Positions 15,462 through 24,176 of a stretch of 45,701 bases of DNA are shown here, in pieces. Origin of the DNA: Dyella ginsengisoli LA-4 (GTDB lineage Bacteria > Pseudomonadota > Gammaproteobacteria > Xanthomonadales > Rhodanobacteraceae); contig NZ_AMSF01000060.1 of NCBI RefSeq assembly GCF_000334915.1, forward strand, positions 1 to 45,701. The letters are read 5' to 3'. Position 1 is the first letter of the stretch, and every line of letters begins with the position of its first letter. The position numbers and the translations under genes are program-made. The notes under the pieces were generated by a model. That model was given only the letters and a program-made list of their open reading frames with translations. It made no database searches and was not told the DNA's origin.

Positions 15462-16868
15462 TCAGTGCCGGATGTGCACGATGCTGGTCATGTGGTCGAT
15501 GAAGGTGGAGCCGTCCTTGCCGTACAGCATCGGCAGCAGCGGCGTCACCGACACCGCGTTGAGCTTGACGTGGCGGGTGCCGCCGTCGGGCAGCCGGTAG
15601 CTCATGCCCAGCACGTCGTGGATCACCCACGGCTGGCCCTGCCACTGGCCGATCACCAGCATCACGTGGCCGGGGATGTAGACCAGGTCGCCGACTTTCA
15701 GCGCCATGGCCGCCTCGAGCCGTGCGGCGTGGCTGTCCCTGTCGGTGAAGGTGCGATGGTCCAGCGCCGGACTGATCGCCTGCCGGCTGGTGTTGCGCGG
15801 CATCTGCACGCCCATCGAGCGGTAGACGTCGGAGACGAAGCCGGAGCAGTCGCGGCCGTCGTAGGCATGACCCCAGCCATAGCGCTCGCCGAGGAACTTG
15901 AACGCCTGGCGGATGATGTTCGCCTCGGTCAGCGGCAGGTAGTCGGCGCGGGTGTCGGTGGTGATCGGCAGCAGTGCCGGCACGAAGGCCAGCGAGCCGT
16001 CGTCGCGGCGGATCGGCAGTTCCAGCACGTGCGAGGTGTACGGGGTCTGGCCGTTGACCGGCTGGTCCGGCGCCAATCCGCTGGCCAGCGGCACGCGGTC
16101 GCCCATGTCCAGCTGCAGCTGCGACACCGCCGGCTGCTCGCGGGTGTAGACGGTGTGCACGGTGCCGCCGGTGACCACGCGGCCGGACCGCCGGTCGGCG
16201 TAGCCGAACACCTGATCGGCGCTGCCGATGGCGATGTTGTCGCGGTGGGTCCAGGCGGCATAGCGCGGGCTGACCACGAACAGCCAGCGGCCGTCGCGGC
16301 TGGTGTGCGCCACCACCACCGGCGTGCCCGGAAACTCGGCGGTCTCCTGGAAGCGGTCGATGTCGGTATTGCCCGGATGGCTGAATACGCGCAGGTCGGT
16401 CGGGAAGCTGCGCAGCGCGGCGCGCTTCACCACCAGGCCGTAGCGCGTCGGCGCGCTGGCCGGCACCGCGTCGCGATCGGCGTTGGCGACGATCGCCCGC
16501 AACGTGGCGGCCGCCACCGGCTTGCCGTCGACGTCGTACAGCGGGCGGGTCGGCGGCGTGGAGACGCTGTCCAGCCAGGCATCGACGCGGGCGCGGTCCA
16601 GCGTGGCCGGCAGCGCGCGCAGGTCGTGCATCGACGGGTCGTCGGCCAGCAGCTTCGCGTTCTGCGCGGCGATCTGCGCCGGCGTCAGCAGCACCGCATC
16701 CGGGTGTGGGCGCAGGCCGATCCAGAAATCGGGTGTGAGCTGCGCCGCTTCCACACCGAGCACGCCCGACGGCGGCACCGGCAGGGGTCGGTCGACCGTC
16801 GCCCGGCCGAAGGCGGGCCCGGCCAGCAGCAGGCCGAGGAGCAGGGCGCGAAGGGAGGAGATAGGCAT
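15462..16868 (-). CDS. Exported NlpC/P60 peptidase with SH3b domains (YkfC-like)
   Basis: A 468-residue protein with a signal peptide (SLRALLLGLLLAGPAFG) and a region of SH3b type (about residues 130-270; TRYGLVVKRAALRSFPTD). The C-terminal NlpC/P60 domain has nucleophile Cys341 in RDCSGFV, His401 in PGHVMLVIG and His417 in VIHDV as the catalytic set. The architecture matches gamma-D-glutamyl-L-diamino-acid endopeptidases of the YkfC kind, which cut L-Ala-gamma-D-Glu from diaminopimelate in free stem peptides. The epimerase for the product follows 38 bases later. Because this enzyme is exported but the epimerase is not, a transporter must link them; the DUF819 gene just upstream is the candidate. 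Confidence 0.9.
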   Translation of the reverse strand: MPISSLRALLLGLLLAGPAFGRATVDRPLPVPPSGVLGVEAAQLTPDFWIGLRPHPDAVLLTPAQIAAQNAKLLADDPSMHDLRALPATLDRARVDAWLDSVSTPPTRPLYDVDGKPVAAATLRAIVANADRDAVPASAPTRYGLVVKRAALRSFPTDLRVFSHPGNTDIDRFQETAEFPGTPVVVAHTSRDGRWLFVVSPRYAAWTHRDNIAIGSADQVFGYADRRSGRVVTGGTVHTVYTREQPAVSQLQLDMGDRVPLASGLAPDQPVNGQTPYTSHVLELPIRRDDGSLAFVPALLPITTDTRADYLPLTEANIIRQAFKFLGERYGWGHAYDGRDCSGFVSDVYRSMGVQMPRNTSRQAISPALDHRTFTDRDSHAARLEAAMALKVGDLVYIPGHVMLVIGQWQGQPWVIHDVLGMSYRLPDGGTRHVKLNAVSVTPLLPMLYGKDGSTFIDHMTSIVHIRH

Positions 16869-16891
16869 GGTCGTGTTCCGTCGTCGAGAGC

Positions 16892-18043
16892 TCACGGCAG
16901 CGCCAGCGACGCCATCAGCGACGCCATCAGCAGACCGAAGCCGGTACCCAGGATGTAGCCCAGCAAGGCCAGCAGGATGCCCACCGGCACCAGCGCGCGC
17001 GAGTAGCTGGCCGCCAGTACCGGCGCGGCGGCGACGCCACCGATGTGCGCCAGCGAGGCGATGCCGCACAGGTACAGGTCGAAATGGAACAACCGCGCCA
17101 GCACCATCAGCACCAGCGCGTGCAGCACGATCACCGTGACGCCGCACAGCAGGTAAAGCGGTGCTTCGCCCAGGCCGTGGAAGTTGCTCTGCGAAGCCAG
17201 CACCGCCACCACGAAGATCAGCATCGCGCCGGAGATGCTGCCGGCGCCCGGAAACCGCGCCAGCGGCGTGTGCGCCACGACCAGGCCGGCGCCGGTGGCG
17301 AGCAGGATCGTCCAGGTGGTGGCGCTGACCATCGCCGACGCCGGCAGCATCCCGCCGAGCAGGCGCGCCAGCGCGGTCACCAGCAGCGCCACGCCCAGCC
17401 ACAGCAGCACGTTCTCCGGCGTGGTCGGGCCGGTGGCGGCGACCTCGGCCACTTGCAGGTCGCCGCTGGAACGGGCGCGGGTCCAGCGATTGAACGCCGG
17501 CGCCAGCCGCGCCACCGAGAACAGCACCACCACCCACATCGAGTAGCAGATCGCATCGGTCAGCAGCGACATCGCCAGGTGCGGGTCGGACATGCCGATC
17601 GCCTGCTTTACACCGATCATGTTGGCGGTCCCGCCGACCCAGCTGCCCGACAGCGCGGCCAGCGGATGCCAGTCGTCGCCGCGCAACCAGTGGCGATAGA
17701 TCATGAACGTGGCCAGGAAGGCCACGAACAGGCTGAGCGTGGTGCAGGCGAACACCGCCAGCACGCGCGGCCCGAGCCGGAAGATCGCGCGCAGGTCGCA
17801 GTTGATCATCAGCAGGAACAGCAGCGCCGGCACCAGATGGCCGACCAGCAGCGACTGCGCCGCCTTGATCGGCGCATTCACCTGCCACACCCCGGCGATC
17901 GCCAGCGTGGTGACCAGCAGATAGACCATCACGATCGGCGGCAGCACCTGGAAGATGCGCCAGCCGAAGCGGCGCTCCAGCGCCGGAAACATCCCCGCCA
18001 CCACCAGCATCAGGCCGACGAACGGCCACACCGTCTGGATCAC
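16892..18043 (-). CDS. DUF819-family membrane transporter
   Basis: A 383-residue integral membrane protein with about ten to eleven hydrophobic helices and the DUF819 (YjcL-like) hallmarks, for example LSGSWVGGTANMIGVKQAIG and a C-terminal HIGGVAAAPVLAASY. Members are uncharacterised but look like secondary transporters. The start is GTG 18043 after GGGGGCG. It is the first gene of the seven-gene minus-strand operon and lies 23 bases before the NlpC/P60 gene. This position, between an exported endopeptidase and a cytoplasmic epimerase, suggests it moves the dipeptide or another murein fragment; that is inference. Confidence 0.85.
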   Translation of the reverse strand: MIQTVWPFVGLMLVVAGMFPALERRFGWRIFQVLPPIVMVYLLVTTLAIAGVWQVNAPIKAAQSLLVGHLVPALLFLLMINCDLRAIFRLGPRVLAVFACTTLSLFVAFLATFMIYRHWLRGDDWHPLAALSGSWVGGTANMIGVKQAIGMSDPHLAMSLLTDAICYSMWVVVLFSVARLAPAFNRWTRARSSGDLQVAEVAATGPTTPENVLLWLGVALLVTALARLLGGMLPASAMVSATTWTILLATGAGLVVAHTPLARFPGAGSISGAMLIFVVAVLASQSNFHGLGEAPLYLLCGVTVIVLHALVLMVLARLFHFDLYLCGIASLAHIGGVAAAPVLAASYSRALVPVGILLALLGYILGTGFGLLMASLMASLALP

Positions 18044-18081
18044 TCGCGCCCCCGTCCGGCACCTGGTCCGCGTGCCGTTTT

Positions 18082-18096
18082 GGAATATGTCATTCC
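18082..18096. promoter_or_regulatory. Candidate RpiR operator in the divergent promoter region
   Basis: GGAAT-ATGTC-ATTCC is a perfect inverted repeat with 5-bp arms and a 5-bp spacer, in an AT-rich patch unlike the GC-rich surroundings. It lies 38 bases before the DUF819 start and about 90 before the transglutaminase gene, so one bound dimer could act on both operons. RpiR-family operators are often short palindromes of this kind. I did not find a second copy by eye at other promoters of the region. Confidence 0.45.
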
Positions 18097-18123
18097 TACA
18101 GAATTCAAAAGCAGCATAAATTA

Positions 18124-18152
18124 TTGACGCTGTTTTGCAAGCGTGCTACACA
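18124..18152 (+). promoter_or_regulatory. Candidate promoter for the plus-strand scavenging operon
   Basis: TTGACG (18124-18129) and TACACA (18147-18152) are spaced by 17 bases. The -35 is a good match and the -10 a weak one. The start site would fall near 18159, about 28 bases before the ATG at 18187. Confidence 0.4.
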
Positions 18153-18186
18153 ACGGTTTCGCAAGTTCATGTCGGGGGAAGCACGC

Positions 18187-19734
18187 ATGACGGGGAGCAG
18201 ATTGCCGCATCACCGGTCGACCGGCACGGGAAACCGCCGCGCGGCCATGGCCGGCCGGGCCGGTCGCACCCGCCCGCTACTGCTCGCCACCCTGCTTGTG
18301 CTCGCGCTGCCCGCCGCCTCGCCGGCCGCCACCCCCGGTCAGGATTCCCTGCCCGCCATCATCGCCCAGATCGACGCCGGACATTTCCATGACGCGGATG
18401 CGGCGATCACCGCGGCACTGAAGCAGCCGGGCCTGTCCGCCGCACAGCGCGAGGCGCTGGCCTTCCAGCGCGAGCGCATGCGGCGCATCCGGCTCGATTT
18501 CCGTCTCGATGCCGACCAGGTCGAGGCGCGCGTGCGCAAGGAGATTCCCGACCTGAGCCAGGCCGAGTTCGACCGCTGGAACCGCGCCGGCCTGTTCGAG
18601 CACCTGGTCATCGACGGGCACACCTTCTACTTCAACCGCTCGCCGGGCAACCTGTTCCGGCTGAGCGCCGAGGCCCGTGCCCGCCGTGCCGACCCCAGGC
18701 CGTTCGACGACACGCCCAACGGCGTACTCAACGACCACCATCGCAGCGTGGTGCGCGACGCGCTGGCCAGCGGCCGCAGCGGCGTCGACCCGCTGCGGGT
18801 GGAAGTGACCCAGACGCTGACGGTCGACGCCGATGCGGTGCCCGCCGGCCAGACCCTGCGCGCCTGGATTCCCTACCCACAGGCGATCCCGGGGCAGCAG
18901 GAGGCGATCCGCCTGGTCGGCAGCGTGCCCTCCGGCGCGCACATCGCACCACCGTCCACCGCACAGCGCACCGCCTACCTGGAAAAGAAGGCGGTGGCCG
19001 GCCAGCCCACCGTGTTCTCGATCACCTACGACGTGACCGTGCTGGCGCAGTACCACCGCATCGATCCGGACAAGGTCAGCGCCGAAACCATCCCCCCCGC
19101 GCTGGCGCCCTACGTGGCCGAGCGGCCGCCGCACATCGTGTTCACCGACGACCTGCGCGCGTTCTCGCGCAAGGTGGTCGGCGACGAGAAGAACCCCTAC
19201 CGCATCGCGCAGAAGCTGTTCGCCGCGGTCGACCGGATTCCCTGGGCCGGCGCGCGCGAGTACTCCACCATCAGCAACATCAGCGACTACACCCTGCACG
19301 CCGGCCACGGCGACTGCGGCGAGCAGACCCTGCTGCTGATGACCCTGCTGCGACTCAACGGCATCCCGAGCCGCTGGCAGTCCGGCTGGATGTTCTCCGA
19401 CGGCCACTACGACGACATCCACGACTGGGGCCAGCTGTACCTGCCGCCCTACGGCTGGGTGCCGGTGGACGTGACCTTCGGCCAGCTCGAGCCCGGACCC
19501 GGCGACGACCCGGCGCTGCGCTGGTTCTACCTCGGCGGGCTCGACGCCTACCGCATCGCCTTCAACAGCGACTTCAGCCGGCCGTTCGTGCCGGCCAAGA
19601 CCTTCCCGCGCTCGGAGACGGTCGACTCGCAGCGCGGCGAGATCGAGTGGAAGGGCGGGAATCTGTACTTCAACCAGTGGAATTACCACTTCGCCTGGAA
19701 GCGGCTGCCACTGCAGGGACGCTCCGACAACTAA
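18187..19734 (+). CDS. Exported transglutaminase-like cysteine peptidase
   Basis: A 515-residue protein with a long basic n-region and a signal sequence (RPLLLATLLVLALPAASPAA, residues 29-48). Residues 60-300 include a helical and beta-rich part without a clear family. The C-terminal half is a transglutaminase-like domain with the triad Cys377 (GHGDCGEQTLLLMTLLR), His412 (IHDWGQLYL) and Asp428 (PVDVTF). Bacterial proteins of this type are usually peptidases rather than cross-linkers. The start ATG 18187 was chosen because GGGGGAAG precedes it by five bases; ATG 18169 and 18247 are alternatives. It leads the plus-strand operon, 49 bases before the receptor. The substrate is unknown, possibly a peptide passed to or from the receptor. 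Confidence 0.82.
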   Translation: MTGSRLPHHRSTGTGNRRAAMAGRAGRTRPLLLATLLVLALPAASPAATPGQDSLPAIIAQIDAGHFHDADAAITAALKQPGLSAAQREALAFQRERMRRIRLDFRLDADQVEARVRKEIPDLSQAEFDRWNRAGLFEHLVIDGHTFYFNRSPGNLFRLSAEARARRADPRPFDDTPNGVLNDHHRSVVRDALASGRSGVDPLRVEVTQTLTVDADAVPAGQTLRAWIPYPQAIPGQQEAIRLVGSVPSGAHIAPPSTAQRTAYLEKKAVAGQPTVFSITYDVTVLAQYHRIDPDKVSAETIPPALAPYVAERPPHIVFTDDLRAFSRKVVGDEKNPYRIAQKLFAAVDRIPWAGAREYSTISNISDYTLHAGHGDCGEQTLLLMTLLRLNGIPSRWQSGWMFSDGHYDDIHDWGQLYLPPYGWVPVDVTFGQLEPGPGDDPALRWFYLGGLDAYRIAFNSDFSRPFVPAKTFPRSETVDSQRGEIEWKGGNLYFNQWNYHFAWKRLPLQGRSDN

Positions 19735-19783
19735 CCGGCCGCGACCACACGCGGCCCGACAAAGCGAGAGGGGAGATGGGGCA

Positions 19784-22777
19784 ATGAGCAGCAGTCGGCA
19801 TGTGCGCAAGACCGCATTGAGCATCGCGCTGGGCCTGGGCCTGGCGGTGGCGTTCCCGGCCGCCCACGCGGCCAACAACGACGGCTCGGTATCCGGCCAC
19901 ACCAAGGCCGGCGCGGTGGTCACCGTGACCAACCCGGAGACCGGCCTGACCCGCACGGTGACCGCCGACGCCAACGGCAACTACCGCTTCCCGTTCCTGC
20001 CGGTGGGCCAGTACACCGTCTCCGCCACGGCGGACGGCCAGCCGGTGGCGCCGAGCCGCAACGTCACCGTCGCACTGGGCACCACCACCTCGGTGGACAT
20101 CGGCTCGGTGCGCGCGACCAACCTCTCGGCGATCAGCGTCACCAGTTCGGTGCTGCCGGTGATTGACGTCAGCTCCACCGAGTCGGCCACCATCGTCTCC
20201 CGCGCCGAGCTGAGCCGCCTGCCGGTGGACCAGAACGTCACCTCGGTCGCGCTGCTGGCGCCCGGCGTGGTGAAGGGCAACTCGAACTTCGGCGGCATCT
20301 CCTTCGGCGGATCATCGGTGGCCGAGAACGCGTTCTACGTGAACGGCCTCAACGTCACCGACTTCTACAACCGCAACGGCTTCTCCGAGGCACCGTTCGC
20401 CTTCTACGACCAGTTCCAGGTCAAGACCGGCGGCTATTCGGTGGAGTTCGGCCGCACCACCGGCGGCGTGGTCAACGCGGTGGCGCGCTCGGGCACCAAT
20501 GAGTTCCATGCCGGCACCGAGATCACCATGGAACCGTCGAGCTGGCACTCCTCGGCCGACGACCACTACACCCCCGACGGCCGCCGCTACATCACCGCCA
20601 GTCGCGACACCGAATCGCTGATCAAGACCAACGTCTGGGCCTCTGGCCCGATCGTGAAGGACAAGCTGTTCTTCTTCGCCATGTACGAGGCGCGCGGCAA
20701 CAGCCCCAGCAATACCAACAACGCCGGCACGGTGATGACCGACAACCAGGCCGACACCGGTTTCTGGGGTACCACCATCGACTGGAACGTCACCGACAAC
20801 AACACGCTGTCGCTGATGGCCTTCTCCGACAAGAACCACAACGTCGGCGAGGTCTACGCCTACGACTTCGACACCGACACCCGCGGCAAGAAGACCAACC
20901 GCATCTTCACCGACACCGGTGGCCGCAACTGGGCGCTGACCTGGACCAGCTACCTCACCAACGACCTGTCGATGAAGCTGATGGTCGGCCGCAACGAGCG
21001 CGAGTCATTTACCCGCTCGCAGCTCGACCTGGCGTGCAACGTGGTGGCGGCCAGCAGCGCGCTGCTGGACATCACCGACCCGGGCGTGCCGCTGGGCTGC
21101 ACCACCAGCTCCACCGTCTACAAGCGCAACGACGTGCGCAAGCAGGGGCGCGCGGACTTCGAATGGACGCTGGGCGACCACCTGTTGCGCTTCGGCTACG
21201 ACCACGAGAACAACACGTCCGACTACGCCCGCCACTACGCCGGCCCGGGCGCCTACTACTACAACGTGTATGCCGCCACCGCCGGCGCCACGATTCCCAA
21301 CGGCGCCACCCTTCCGGCTGGCTACGACGGCTACGTGCGCGCCCGCCGCTACGAGATCGCCGGCACCTTCACCACGGTGGACTCGGCCTACTACCTCGAG
21401 GACAACTGGCAGATCACGCCGAACCTGGTACTCAACGCCGGCCTGCGCAACGACAGCTTCGACAACCAGGACGCTGCGGGCCACAGCTACATCAAGATGG
21501 ACAAGCAGATCGCCCCGCGCCTGGGCTTCTCCTGGGACATGAAGGGCGACGGCAGCACCAAGCTGTTCGGCAACCTGGGCCGCTACTACCTGCCCGTGGC
21601 CAACGTGATCAACATCAAGCAGGCCGGCGGCCTGCTCGACGAGCGCACCTACTACGCATTCGACGGCTGGGAGATCAAGACCCTCGACGGAACCCAGTAC
21701 GCGGTACCCAAGCTGGGCCCGCAACTGGGCAACGTGGACACCTCGCAGGGTGACGGCACAGTCGGCGACCTGCGCTCGGAGGTCGACCGGAACATGGACC
21801 CGGTCTACCAGGACGAGGCGATCCTCGGCTTCCAGCAGATGTTGAATGCCCAGTGGTCGTGGGGCGTCAGCGGCACCTACCGCCGCCTGCACAACGCCAT
21901 CGACGACATGGAGATCAGCGCCACCCCGCAGTGCGGTGGCGACGGCTACGTCGGCTGGGTGATGGCCAACCCGGGCAAGAACGTCACCGTCTGGGGCGAC
22001 ACCAATTGCGATGGCACCGCCGATGGCTACATCACCATCGACACCTCCAAGCAGGGCTGGGCGATGTACGACGCCGACGGCAACTACCTCGGCCAGCGCG
22101 GCTGGGTGAAGCCCAAGCGCACCTACGCGGCGCTGGAATTCCAGCTCAACCGCGCCTGGGACGAGAAATGGGCGCTCAACGCGTCCTACGTGATGTCGTG
22201 GAACCGTGGCAATGCCGAGGGTCCGGTGAACTCGGACACCAACTTCGACGACACCGGCCGCACCGAGAACTTCGACGATCCGTGGGTGAACCTCGGCGGC
22301 AACGGCTACCTGCCGAACGACCGCCGCCACCAGCTCAAGCTGCGCGGCACCTACGCGCTCACCCCACACTGGCAGGTCGGCGGCGACCTGGACGTGCATT
22401 CCGGCGGCCCGATCACCGGTTTCGGCGTCGGCAATCCGTATGACGCAACCAATTACCACAGCTACTTCATCTGCGTGCAGAACTGCGAGTCGCCAGTGTC
22501 GGAGGACCGCGTCTACGAGCGTTCGCCGCGCGGCAAGTACGGTCGCCTGCCGTGGACCTACACGCTGGGCGCCAGCCTGAGCTACCTGCGTCCGTTCAAC
22601 GGCGGCAACCTGCGGGTGAAGCTGTCGGTCTACAACCTGCTCAACCAGCAACGCACGGTGCAGGTGGACCAGGACCTGCAGACCGACATCTCCAGCTCCA
22701 CCAACCCCACCTTCCTGCGACCGCTCGGCTTCCAGAGCCCGCGCTTCACCCAGCTCACCGTCGCAGTGGACTTCTGA
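19784..22777 (+). CDS. Oar-like TonB-dependent outer-membrane receptor
   Basis: A 997-residue receptor with signal peptide (cleavage near AHA-ANN), an N-terminal carboxypeptidase-regulatory-like beta domain (residues 32-110; VTVTNPETGLTRTVTADANGNYRFPFLPVGQYTV, split by prolines), a plug domain (about 115-240, with VYVNGLNVTDFY and YSVEFGRTTGGVVNAVARSG) and a beta-barrel ending in the BAM signal ...TVAVDF. This is the Oar/CarboxypepD_reg class abundant in Xanthomonadales, whose ligands are mostly unknown and often peptides. Start ATG 19784 follows GAGGGGAGA. Its place in front of murein-peptide enzymes suggests uptake of peptidoglycan fragments or peptides. A strong terminator follows, so downstream genes may be expressed at a lower level. 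Confidence 0.92.
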   Translation: MSSSRHVRKTALSIALGLGLAVAFPAAHAANNDGSVSGHTKAGAVVTVTNPETGLTRTVTADANGNYRFPFLPVGQYTVSATADGQPVAPSRNVTVALGTTTSVDIGSVRATNLSAISVTSSVLPVIDVSSTESATIVSRAELSRLPVDQNVTSVALLAPGVVKGNSNFGGISFGGSSVAENAFYVNGLNVTDFYNRNGFSEAPFAFYDQFQVKTGGYSVEFGRTTGGVVNAVARSGTNEFHAGTEITMEPSSWHSSADDHYTPDGRRYITASRDTESLIKTNVWASGPIVKDKLFFFAMYEARGNSPSNTNNAGTVMTDNQADTGFWGTTIDWNVTDNNTLSLMAFSDKNHNVGEVYAYDFDTDTRGKKTNRIFTDTGGRNWALTWTSYLTNDLSMKLMVGRNERESFTRSQLDLACNVVAASSALLDITDPGVPLGCTTSSTVYKRNDVRKQGRADFEWTLGDHLLRFGYDHENNTSDYARHYAGPGAYYYNVYAATAGATIPNGATLPAGYDGYVRARRYEIAGTFTTVDSAYYLEDNWQITPNLVLNAGLRNDSFDNQDAAGHSYIKMDKQIAPRLGFSWDMKGDGSTKLFGNLGRYYLPVANVINIKQAGGLLDERTYYAFDGWEIKTLDGTQYAVPKLGPQLGNVDTSQGDGTVGDLRSEVDRNMDPVYQDEAILGFQQMLNAQWSWGVSGTYRRLHNAIDDMEISATPQCGGDGYVGWVMANPGKNVTVWGDTNCDGTADGYITIDTSKQGWAMYDADGNYLGQRGWVKPKRTYAALEFQLNRAWDEKWALNASYVMSWNRGNAEGPVNSDTNFDDTGRTENFDDPWVNLGGNGYLPNDRRHQLKLRGTYALTPHWQVGGDLDVHSGGPITGFGVGNPYDATNYHSYFICVQNCESPVSEDRVYERSPRGKYGRLPWTYTLGASLSYLRPFNGGNLRVKLSVYNLLNQQRTVQVDQDLQTDISSSTNPTFLRPLGFQSPRFTQLTVAVDF

Positions 22778-22794
22778 GGCACACCCTCCCCGCC

Positions 22795-22819
22795 CGGCCC
22801 GCACCGCGTGTGCGGGCCG
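22795..22819 (+). terminator. Strong intrinsic terminator after the receptor gene
   Basis: A 10-bp perfect stem (22795-22804 with 22810-22819) with a five-base loop, followed by C and eight T. It lies inside the plus-strand cluster, 18 bases after the receptor stop and 28 before the lysA start, so the cluster is probably polar with high receptor and lower enzyme expression. Confidence 0.9.
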
Positions 22820-22846
22820 CTTTTTTTTCAACCCTGCCCGCCGACG

Positions 22847-24157
22847 ATGGACGCCCGCTTGCTGACGCACGACACGCACCGTTCCTCCACTCCCGACATC
22901 ACCTCCCGGGCCGGATCCGTCCCCCTGTTCGACGGTGTCGACATGGTCGCCCTGGCCTCCCGCGTCGGCACGCCGACTTACGCCTATTCGGCCAACGCGA
23001 TCCGTGCACGGATCGACGAGCTGCTGTCCGCGCTCACCGGCACGGATGCGCAGGTCTGCTACGCCGCGAAAGCCAACAGCAACGTGGCGATCCTGCAGCT
23101 GATGGCCGAACGCGGACTGGGCGCGGACATCGTGTCCGCCGGTGAACTGTGGCGCTGCCTGCAGGCAGGCATCCGGCCAGAGCGCATCGTGTTCTCCGGC
23201 GTCGGCAAGACGGCCGGCGAGATCGCCGAGGCGCTGGAGGCAGGCATCGGCCGCTTCAACCTGGAGTCGCGCGACGAGCTGGAGACGCTGCAGGCGGTCG
23301 CCGCATCGATGAACACCGTCGCCCGCGCCGCGGTACGCATCAACCCCGACGTGGATGCCCGCACCCACGCCAAGATTTCCACCGGACGCGCCGAAAACAA
23401 GTTCGGTGTGGGCTTGGACGAGGCGCGCGACTGGTTCGACCAGGCCGCGGGCTTCCCGAACGTGCGGCTGGACGGCCTGCACGCCCACATCGGTTCGCAG
23501 CTGCTGGAACTGGCCCCGATCCGCCAGGCGCTGCAGCGGGTCGCCGCCTTCTGGCACGAGCTGCGCGACAGCGGGCATGCGATCACCAGCATCGACGTCG
23601 GCGGCGGGCTCGGCGTGCGCTACCGCGAAGGGGAACGACCGATCGCCGCAGTCGACTACGTGGCGGCGATCCGCGAGGCGCTGGCCGGTTTCGACGGGCG
23701 GCTGATGCTGGAGCCGGGGCGCTGGCTGGTGGCCGAGGCCGGCGTGCTGCTGACCCGCGTGATCCGCATCAAGCCGGGCGCGAATCATCCGTTCCTGGTG
23801 CTGGATGCGGCGATGAACGACCTGCTGCGCCCCAGCCTGTACGAGGCCTGGCACGACATCGAGCCGGTAGGCGCGGAACCGCGCCCGCCCGCGACCTACG
23901 ACGTGGTCGGCCCGGTGTGCGAAACCGGCGACACCTTCGCCCGCGCCCGCACGTTGCCGCGCTGCACCGCCGGCGACCTGCTGATGATCCGCACCGCCGG
24001 CGCCTACGGCGCATCCATGGCCTCCACCTACAACTCGCGCCCGCTGGCCGCCGAAGTGCTGCTGGACTCCGGACGCTACGCCGAGGTCCGGCGCCGCCAG
24101 AGCTGGCGCGAGATGACCGCCGGCGAGCAAGCTGCGCGACACTGGCTTACGACCTGA
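22847..24157 (+). CDS. lysA: Diaminopimelate decarboxylase
   Basis: A 436-residue PLP enzyme of fold type III converting meso-diaminopimelate to L-lysine. Lys75 in CYAAKANSN is the Schiff-base lysine; GADIVSAGEL, the HAHIGSQ strand, GGGLGVRY, CETGD with the catalytic Cys and AGAYGASMASTYNSRP are all family hallmarks. The start ATG 22847 was chosen because the GTG at 22808 lies inside the terminator hairpin. Xanthomonads also carry a LysA fused to aspartate kinase, so this free-standing copy may serve catabolism of diaminopimelate released from murein. It lies 19 bases before the M19 dipeptidase. Substrate could alternatively be another D-centred amino acid. Confidence 0.88.
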   Translation: MDARLLTHDTHRSSTPDITSRAGSVPLFDGVDMVALASRVGTPTYAYSANAIRARIDELLSALTGTDAQVCYAAKANSNVAILQLMAERGLGADIVSAGELWRCLQAGIRPERIVFSGVGKTAGEIAEALEAGIGRFNLESRDELETLQAVAASMNTVARAAVRINPDVDARTHAKISTGRAENKFGVGLDEARDWFDQAAGFPNVRLDGLHAHIGSQLLELAPIRQALQRVAAFWHELRDSGHAITSIDVGGGLGVRYREGERPIAAVDYVAAIREALAGFDGRLMLEPGRWLVAEAGVLLTRVIRIKPGANHPFLVLDAAMNDLLRPSLYEAWHDIEPVGAEPRPPATYDVVGPVCETGDTFARARTLPRCTAGDLLMIRTAGAYGASMASTYNSRPLAAEVLLDSGRYAEVRRRQSWREMTAGEQAARHWLTT

Positions 24158-24176
24158 CCCAGAGGGAACCCGAACC

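Noticed and set aside
18101-18106. GAATTC palindrome next to the candidate operator
   Set aside because: A six-base palindrome is expected by chance and lacks the spacing typical of a regulator site.
18277-19980. A 567-codon minus-strand frame opposite the transglutaminase-like gene
   Set aside because: No domain; the plus-strand frame has a signal peptide, catalytic triad and ribosome binding site.
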